Assembly: GCA_008931825.1 (NCBI GenBank) | Contig: QXVZ01020527.1 | Coordinates: forward strand, 1-25,043 | Direction of reading: 5' to 3' | Length of the DNA: 25,043 nucleotides | DNA from: Phallusia fumigata | Lineage: Eukaryota; Chordata; Ascidiacea; Phlebobranchia; Ascidiidae | Shown: in pieces, positions 19,781 through 25,043 of the stretch | Layout: each line of letters begins with the position of its first letter | How positions within the stretch are numbered: the stretch's first letter is position 1 | Notes under the pieces: model-generated | Database searches by the model: none | The model's input: only the letters and a program-made list of their open reading frames with translations | Told to the model about the DNA's origin: nothing | Translations under genes and position numbers: made by a program

Positions 19781-20322
19781 GGCGTTCACGTTCATTGTTT
19801 AATGAAAATAGTAGTTTGGGTTTGGACACGCTCAATGACATCACAATCCGCTAATGACGTAATAATTACAGAATAAACGCAAAATTCAACTTCATTCAAA
19901 GGTTCCGGGTGTGTAAACCAATCAGAGCTGGGTATTATCGTTTTCGCGTCATTCCGCCGGCTTTCCCACGCAAGTTGCGCAAGCGCTGAGGTCACGATAG
20001 TGACATGGTGTGAACGCAGATTTCTACGACGATGACATTGGTCTAAATTTAAGCCTTGTTGAATGTGTGATCGATAAGTTCACCTTCTGGTTGTCGTCGT
20101 TCGATTTATAGTGGATTGAGACTATATAAATCAGGCCAGTAAGCCTTGTACAGAACCGATTGCTAAGGTTACAAAAACAAATTAGTGAGAAAATTATTGT
20201 TGTTGGGCGACGAAACTGTTTGTAAAAACAAAAACTGTTAATAACTTCAGCTGTTGGTTCATAATGTTGTTTACCCAAAACCTAACACATTTTGTTTTCA
20301 GATTTTACTAGCTAAATTAAAA
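19781..20322 (+). promoter_or_regulatory. Probable promoter and 5' region of SLC25A3 copy 2
   Basis: Motifs seen: TGACATCA (19836-19843) and TGACGTAA (19855-19862), both CRE-like; TTGCGCAA (19975-19982), a perfect C/EBP-type palindrome; an inverted repeat GTCAC-4-GTGAC (19991-20004); and a TATATAAA (20123-20130) suitable as a TATA box. An acceptor (TTTTGTTTTCAG) ends at 20301, with the ATG 21 bases later, so the leader is either cis-spliced from a short exon after the TATA box or trans-spliced. Factor use is inferred from motifs only. Confidence 0.45.
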
Positions 20323-22265
20323 ATGGTTAATTCTATTATTGAATCTATTAAAGTTAATCCTTTTCACACACCACTCTTCAAGGTTGGATGTGAACCATGC
20401 ACTTCATCAGAAGCATCTGAAACTTCGGCGGTAGCAAGGCGTTTTGGTGCTGCATCTGTGGCAGGTTATTATTTCATTGTCGCATGCAAACAATGTTTCT
20501 GGTTTAAAACTTTCTTGTGTAAGTAGTCTTACTAAGCACACACATTACCAATGATTTTTATTGCTACAGATGGAGATAGCTGTGAATTTGGATCTGCTAA
20601 ATATTTTGCACTTTGTGGGTTTGGAGGTGTTTTAAGTTGTGGCTTGACCCACACTGCTGTTGTACCACTTGATCTTGTCAAATGCAGAATTCAGGTACCT
20701 GAAAAATTGTGTGTCTGTTTCTTGTTTTATGTCATGTAAAAAATGAATAGCACTAAGCAAATTATAAATTCTGTGTAAATAATTTATGCTTATCCATATG
20801 TCTACAAATACTTTACAATGTTGAAGTGTTGCATTAAAATTTCTAAAGACTCATTTTTGATGCAGATAAGCTATGCACATTTCGTTGTGCTGCCATTTTG
20901 CACAGTTAAAATAAGTTCTAATTCATCGAACAGGTGGAGCCTGAAAAGTACAAAAGCATTTTTAATGGATTCCGTGTTACTGTTAAAGAAGATGGTATCA
21001 GAGGCTTGGGAAAGGGTTGGGCTCCAACCTTTATTGGATATTCCATGCAAGGTCTTTGCAAGTTTGGCTTCTATGAAGTGTTCAAAAGCCTCTACAGCAA
21101 CATTTTAGGAGAAGTAAGCACTGTTTTTAAACATGAATATTATTTTGTCTCCTTTGTACTCACACCTGGCAAGTGCTTTGCGTTATCCCAAAATAAAAAA
21201 ACATTTATAAGTGGCTCTTTTGAAATAGGAAAACACCTTCCTTTGGCGAACATCTCTTTACTTAGCTGCAAGTGCCTCAGCTGAGTTTTTCGCTGACATT
21301 GCGCTTTCCCCGATGGAAGCTTGCAAAGTTAGAATCCAAACTCAACCTGGATTTGCCAACACTTTGAGAGAAGCCTTCCCTAAAATGAAAGCAGATGAAG
21401 GATGGTCTGCGTAAGTAGCACTTTTTCAAGTCTTGTTTATAAGTCTGTCATATGTTAATTGCTACATTATATTATAGATTCTACAAGGGAATTGTGCCAT
21501 TGTGGAGCCGACAAATTCCATACACCATGATGAAGTTTGCCTGCTTTGAGCGAACTGTGGAGGCTCTCTACAAGTTTGTTGTTCCCAAACCACGATCAGA
21601 ATGTAGCAAGGGAGAACAGCTCGTCGTTACTTTTGTTGCTGGTTACATTGCTGGTGTGTTCTGCGCTGTTGTTTCTCACCCAGCTGACTCTGTGGTGTCT
21701 CTCTTGAACAAGGACAAGGGCAGTACAGCTATGGAAGCACTTAAGAAACTGGGACCAAAGGGTAAGTGTCAAGGTTTATATAATTACTTGCTTTATCGTA
21801 TTTGTACATATGCTGTAAAGAAAACAAACAGAAGCATGTTGTTTGAAATTACGGTTAGTCATAACCTTGGAATTTGTTGTTAGTCAGATAGTATGCTCAT
21901 GTTACACACATTACCATTACCACCTTTATGGGAAGCATAAATATACCCTTTGATAGGGGATTGACATCCATTGTTTTAGTATTGTAGTTAGCACTGTTCT
22001 GCACCAACCATTATCATTGCATAGCAAATTGGTCAATTTACCTATTGTTTTTAAGTTTTGTCTGATGTTTTAATATGATATGTGTCTCTTTACAGGTGTA
22101 TGGAAGGGCCTGTTTGCTCGTATCATCATGATCGGTACGCTTACTGCCCTCCAATGGTTTATTTACGACTCAGTAAAGGTCTACTTCCGCTTGCCACGAC
22201 CCCCTCCACCAGAGATGCCAGAAAGCTTGAGATTGAAGCTGGAGGCCAAAAAGCAGAGTTCATAG
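20323..22265 (+). CDS. SLC25A3: Mitochondrial phosphate carrier SLC25A3, copy 2 (canonical)
   Basis: Six exons: 20323-20464, 20570-20694, 20934-21113, 21229-21410, 21478-21761 and 22096-22265, giving 360 residues (human about 362). Same role as copy 1: proton-coupled phosphate entry across the mitochondrial inner membrane. Residues 1-47 form a presequence-like region (INPFHTPLF-type block VNPFHTPLF, then [11 protein letters not shown]) resembling the human presequence with its ANPFNTP. Carrier signatures: [44 protein letters not shown]; the C-terminus is [20 protein letters not shown]. Exons 2 to 5 have exactly the same lengths as in copy 1 (125, 180, 182, 284 bp). It is closer to the vertebrate protein than copy 1 ([37 protein letters not shown]) and is probably the housekeeping copy. 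Confidence 0.96.
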
Positions 22266-23371
22266 TTTTCCACTTTTGTCAGCGTTCTATCTGTGTGTGA
22301 ATTACATGTGTGTTCAACCCGTGGACTGTTACAGCGTATGCGTTTTTTGAGTTCACACTTCTTTCCCTCTTAAAGTTCTAGGTAATTATAAGCGTGTGCG
22401 ACGCCTCCTTATACGGATGTGCTGTAACAAGTATTGCTGGGTTTTATTTATTCTCTTTGGCACATACTGAACATCGATGTTTGTTTCATCAAGAAAAATC
22501 TCCAAGCAGGGTATTTAAAACAGTTTTACACCTTGCTTTGTTGTTGTGCTAGCCAAGTTTTCCCTAAATGGTAAACTGCAATTGTTGAAAATAAATTTTT
22601 TGGTCTGGATGTTACTTTTGCTTTCTCCTTTGCATTTTTGGTTGAGAATTTGAAGTAAAGTTAAGTGTTTGGTTTACAGAGAAATTTACGTGAGCAGTTT
22701 GTACACGTTGGGTTGTATACTTGCTGCAAATAGTGGTGGTGTAGTGCTTCTGACTTCAGATATATAGAACAATTGTTCTCGGCAGTTGTATGCGGCACCA
22801 GTTAGGGTGTCGTAAACAAATAAGGAAAAAGGCTTTAGAAACGTTAGGACGAGACTTCCGAATGTAAAATTAGCATTTTAAACCGTCGGTAAAAACGACT
22901 CAATAGACTTTTTGAACTAATAAGCTCTTCTCTGTTCAACACCAGTTTAAGTACAAAAGTAAATGCGAAGGTAAGCGACCAGATTTAAACTAGCGAATAT
23001 TTAAACACAGTTTCGTGCCCTTACAGTGTTGTATCATATAACTTATATTTTGTTCCTTGTTCCCGATTTAAATTGCACCGAGTATTATTTCTATGTAACA
23101 CCGCATAGCAACTGGGAAACCCCTAACTGGATTGTCAAATTTGCTTGCATAAAAAAAACTTGGAAAGAAACAAACCAAAATGTTTTTAACAATCAACTTA
23201 GTTCGTTGTTTCCCCGGTTACGTACGCAGTAGGGTATTATGTGGTGGGGAAGCTTTGTTTTTTGATTGACGTTTAGAAAGATATATACACATGTATAATA
23301 TATATGTGTGGTTTTTAGTTACAAATGCAAATCAAGTTTCTTTACAAAAATTTACATCCTATCTTGTGTAG
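22266..23371 (+). other. 3' UTR of SLC25A3 copy 2 and intergenic region
   Basis: An AATAAA at 22590-22595, 325 bases past the stop, is the likely poly(A) signal of copy 2. The rest holds no recognised gene. A TA-rich stretch with ACACAT and ATGTGT arms lies at about 23281-23310. The promoter of the next plus-strand gene should lie in the right-hand part. Confidence 0.5.
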
Positions 23372-23390
23372 ATGGTGATACTGTATTAAA

Positions 23391-25043
23391 ATGCTCTCCT
23401 CAAATCAAAATGCTCTTCAAAATCCCAAAATTGCTGCACTCATGGCAAGTATTGAAGGTGATGGATCTGACAAGAAAAAATTATCACACACAATTCCACA
23501 TCCACCAGTTACGTTTGAGGAATTTCTAGAATCTGAAAGAGTTGTAAGCAATAGTTCATTGTGTTATTTTTAAACTTCTGCTCTTAATCTGTTGTTTCAG
23601 TTTGTTCATTGACTCAATAAAGTTTTTCAAAGCAAGGAATAAAACATTTTAAGACAACGTCTTTTATTTTTCTTTTACATAAATGCTCTAAAAGTGACAT
23701 GCAAAATAGGTAACCTCCTCTATTAGCACAACTTCACATATGTACATACCAGTAAAGTTAAAATGCTGCATAAAGATAATGTTTGTTTTCCAACTGGTAA
23801 GGCAAAGCCAGGTTTTTGTGAACAGGTCGATTGCAACCTCTTATTTCAATTTAGGATGAATGGCCTCAAAGATTGACATCCGAAGGAATTCTTGATGTCA
23901 GTGAAATGTCTCACTCGGTCTGGTCTCTAGAGGATATAAAGCAAGATCTTCTTAGTAGTGCTCGTAAGCAAAACATCAACTGTTTGATCTTAGTTTCGGA
24001 TAAAAATGTTCATAAACTGCCTGAAAACGTGTTTAGAATTTGTTTTGTTTTATTTTAACACTACAATCGTTTATTCTTTACCATGAAATGCTTGAAATCA
24101 ATCTGAACACCAATGTTCTTTAAGCATTTGGTTTGGACAACTTACTTGACATGGAAGTGAGAATGAACGAATTTTCTGAAAGACTGGATTATTTTTCTAC
24201 CTACATTACAAGTCCTGATGAGCGTGTTTCAAGAATCCCAGACAACCTATTTCATGCCCCAAGAAAAGGTTTACCCTTTTTATTCATGCATGTATTTGTC
24301 AGTTCGTTTTTTTCTAATGAATATGTTATATACTTGTCTACAAGATAAAAACAGTACAAAATTGCCATGCAAAAAACAATGTTTGTTGGAGTGACCACAG
24401 TTTGTCATTTTAAACTTTGATCTTAGCATTCCCACAGCCAAACTTTACCCTGTAGATCAATTGTAATCAAAAAGTTAATTCATATGAAATGTGTAGTTAC
24501 AGAGATATAACAAAATAAGATTAATTTTGCTTTGTCAATATAAACAAACCTGAAAATAAATATGGATTGTACATGGCAAAACAATCATTTTTGACCACAC
24601 CAATCCATTAGTGACCATAATGTAATAAGTGGCTTATGCAGAGGAACTGGAAAAAGCGGGCCAACTTGATGCAGTGAAACTTCATCACAGCAGAAGAAAA
24701 AAGAAGAAAGACATGAAACAAACAATGCAAGAAGCAGCACAAGCATCTAGAACAAGAAACATTGAAGTAAAGAACAATGTGCTATAGCGAAAAATTAACT
24801 ATGAAAAGTGAAAAACTAATTATGGTACTGTGTATGTTTTGCACAAATAAGAATAGCATTTTTCGCTTTACTTCTACTTGTGATCATAAAGATGATAAAA
24901 TGTGGCGTTAAAAAACGTTGCTTTAAATTATAAAAAAAGTTGTTAATAGAACTGTTAGAACTACAAGAACGTAATAAATGGATAATTTTAACACCACTTT
25001 TCAGTACATTACCTTTCCTGGATTTCGACCAAAAGAACTTACT
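23391..25043 (+). CDS. Unrecognised gene, first five exons (continues past window end)
   Basis: Exons 23391-23543, 23855-23963, 24125-24268, 24642-24766 and 25005-25043 join with consistent phases (0, 1, 1, 0) to give 190 residues, still open at the window edge. Exon 1 lies after a CTTGTGTAG acceptor at 23371, so the leader may be trans-spliced. A five-codon upstream ORF starts at 23372. Features: acidic, hydrophilic N-terminus (HTIPHPPVTFEEFLESERV), an EWPQRLTSEGILD segment, SVWSLEDIKQDLL, a helix-prone DMEVRMNEFSERLDYF, a lysine-rich cluster SRRKKKKDMKQT inside a likely coiled coil (EELEKAGQLDAVKLHHS), and YITFPGFRPKELT. No signal peptide or membrane segment is seen. If the GTAAAG donor after 24766 is ignored, the frame would stop at 24787. 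I do not recognise the family; a cytoplasmic scaffold or centrosome/cilium-type protein is only a guess. Confidence 0.7.

Noticed and set aside
20818-21108. Plus-strand frame overlapping SLC25A3 copy 2 exon 3
   Set aside because: Out of frame with the clear carrier exon at 20934-21113.
22082-22300. Alternative plus-strand frame over the last exon of SLC25A3 copy 2
   Set aside because: It reads the carrier exon in the wrong frame.
1-25043. CRISPR array, bacterial operon or viral/retroelement copy
   Set aside because: No regularly spaced repeats, no ribosome-binding-site-led ORFs, and no reverse transcriptase, capsid or LTR-like sequence were seen.

Overview
This window looks like tunicate genomic DNA, most likely Ciona or a close relative. 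It is AT-rich and gene-dense, with short GT-AG introns and animal protein families: a PP1 regulatory LRR protein, a PCTP/STARD2 lipid-transfer protein and mitochondrial phosphate carriers. It also carries a tRNA-derived SINE, and several coding starts sit just after a splice acceptor, as expected in a chordate that uses spliced-leader trans-splicing. Bacterial signals are absent. The genus is inferred from the overall look and was not tested.

Layout: (1) 1-1672, minus strand: the first three coding exons of a PPP1R37 (LRRC68) orthologue, with its RVxF PP1-docking motif; the LRR part lies beyond the left edge. (2) 1673-2533: a possible divergent promoter and a weak two-exon small gene on the plus strand. 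(3) 3448-7072, minus strand: a single-pass membrane receptor with one sushi/CCP domain, four Ig-type domains and a short tail. Its signal-peptide exon was not found. It is the least familiar gene here and has the architecture of an immune or recognition receptor. (4) 7073-9862: a CpG-rich gene-free stretch with a cluster of CRE-like TGACGT sites, between the receptor (leftward) and PCTP (rightward). (5) 9876-13583, plus strand: a complete PCTP/STARD2 gene whose lipid-headgroup cage has a Trp-to-Phe change. Its stop codon lies inside an AATAAA. (6) 13584-15860: mostly empty, with one uncharacterised Ser-rich ORF and a poly(A) signal placed directly before the next gene. (7) 15868-17551 and 20323-22265, plus strand: two tandem SLC25A3 mitochondrial phosphate carriers. 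The six coding exons match in phase, and exons 2 to 5 match in length. The first copy has lost the long N-terminal presequence. (8) 17906-18226: a SINE with 7-bp target-site duplications, lying between the two carriers. (9) 23391-25043, plus strand: the first five exons of an unrecognised gene that leaves the window on the right.

The recognised genes do not form one pathway. PCTP carries phosphatidylcholine in the cytosol, the SLC25A3 pair feeds phosphate to mitochondrial ATP synthesis, PPP1R37 regulates PP1, and the CCP/Ig protein is a cell-surface receptor. The most notable points are the receptor architecture, the carrier duplication with a changed N-terminus, the PCTP cage change, and the sharp contrast in CpG density along the window. 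All exon calls were made by reading splice sites and phases by eye; no alignment or transcript data were used.
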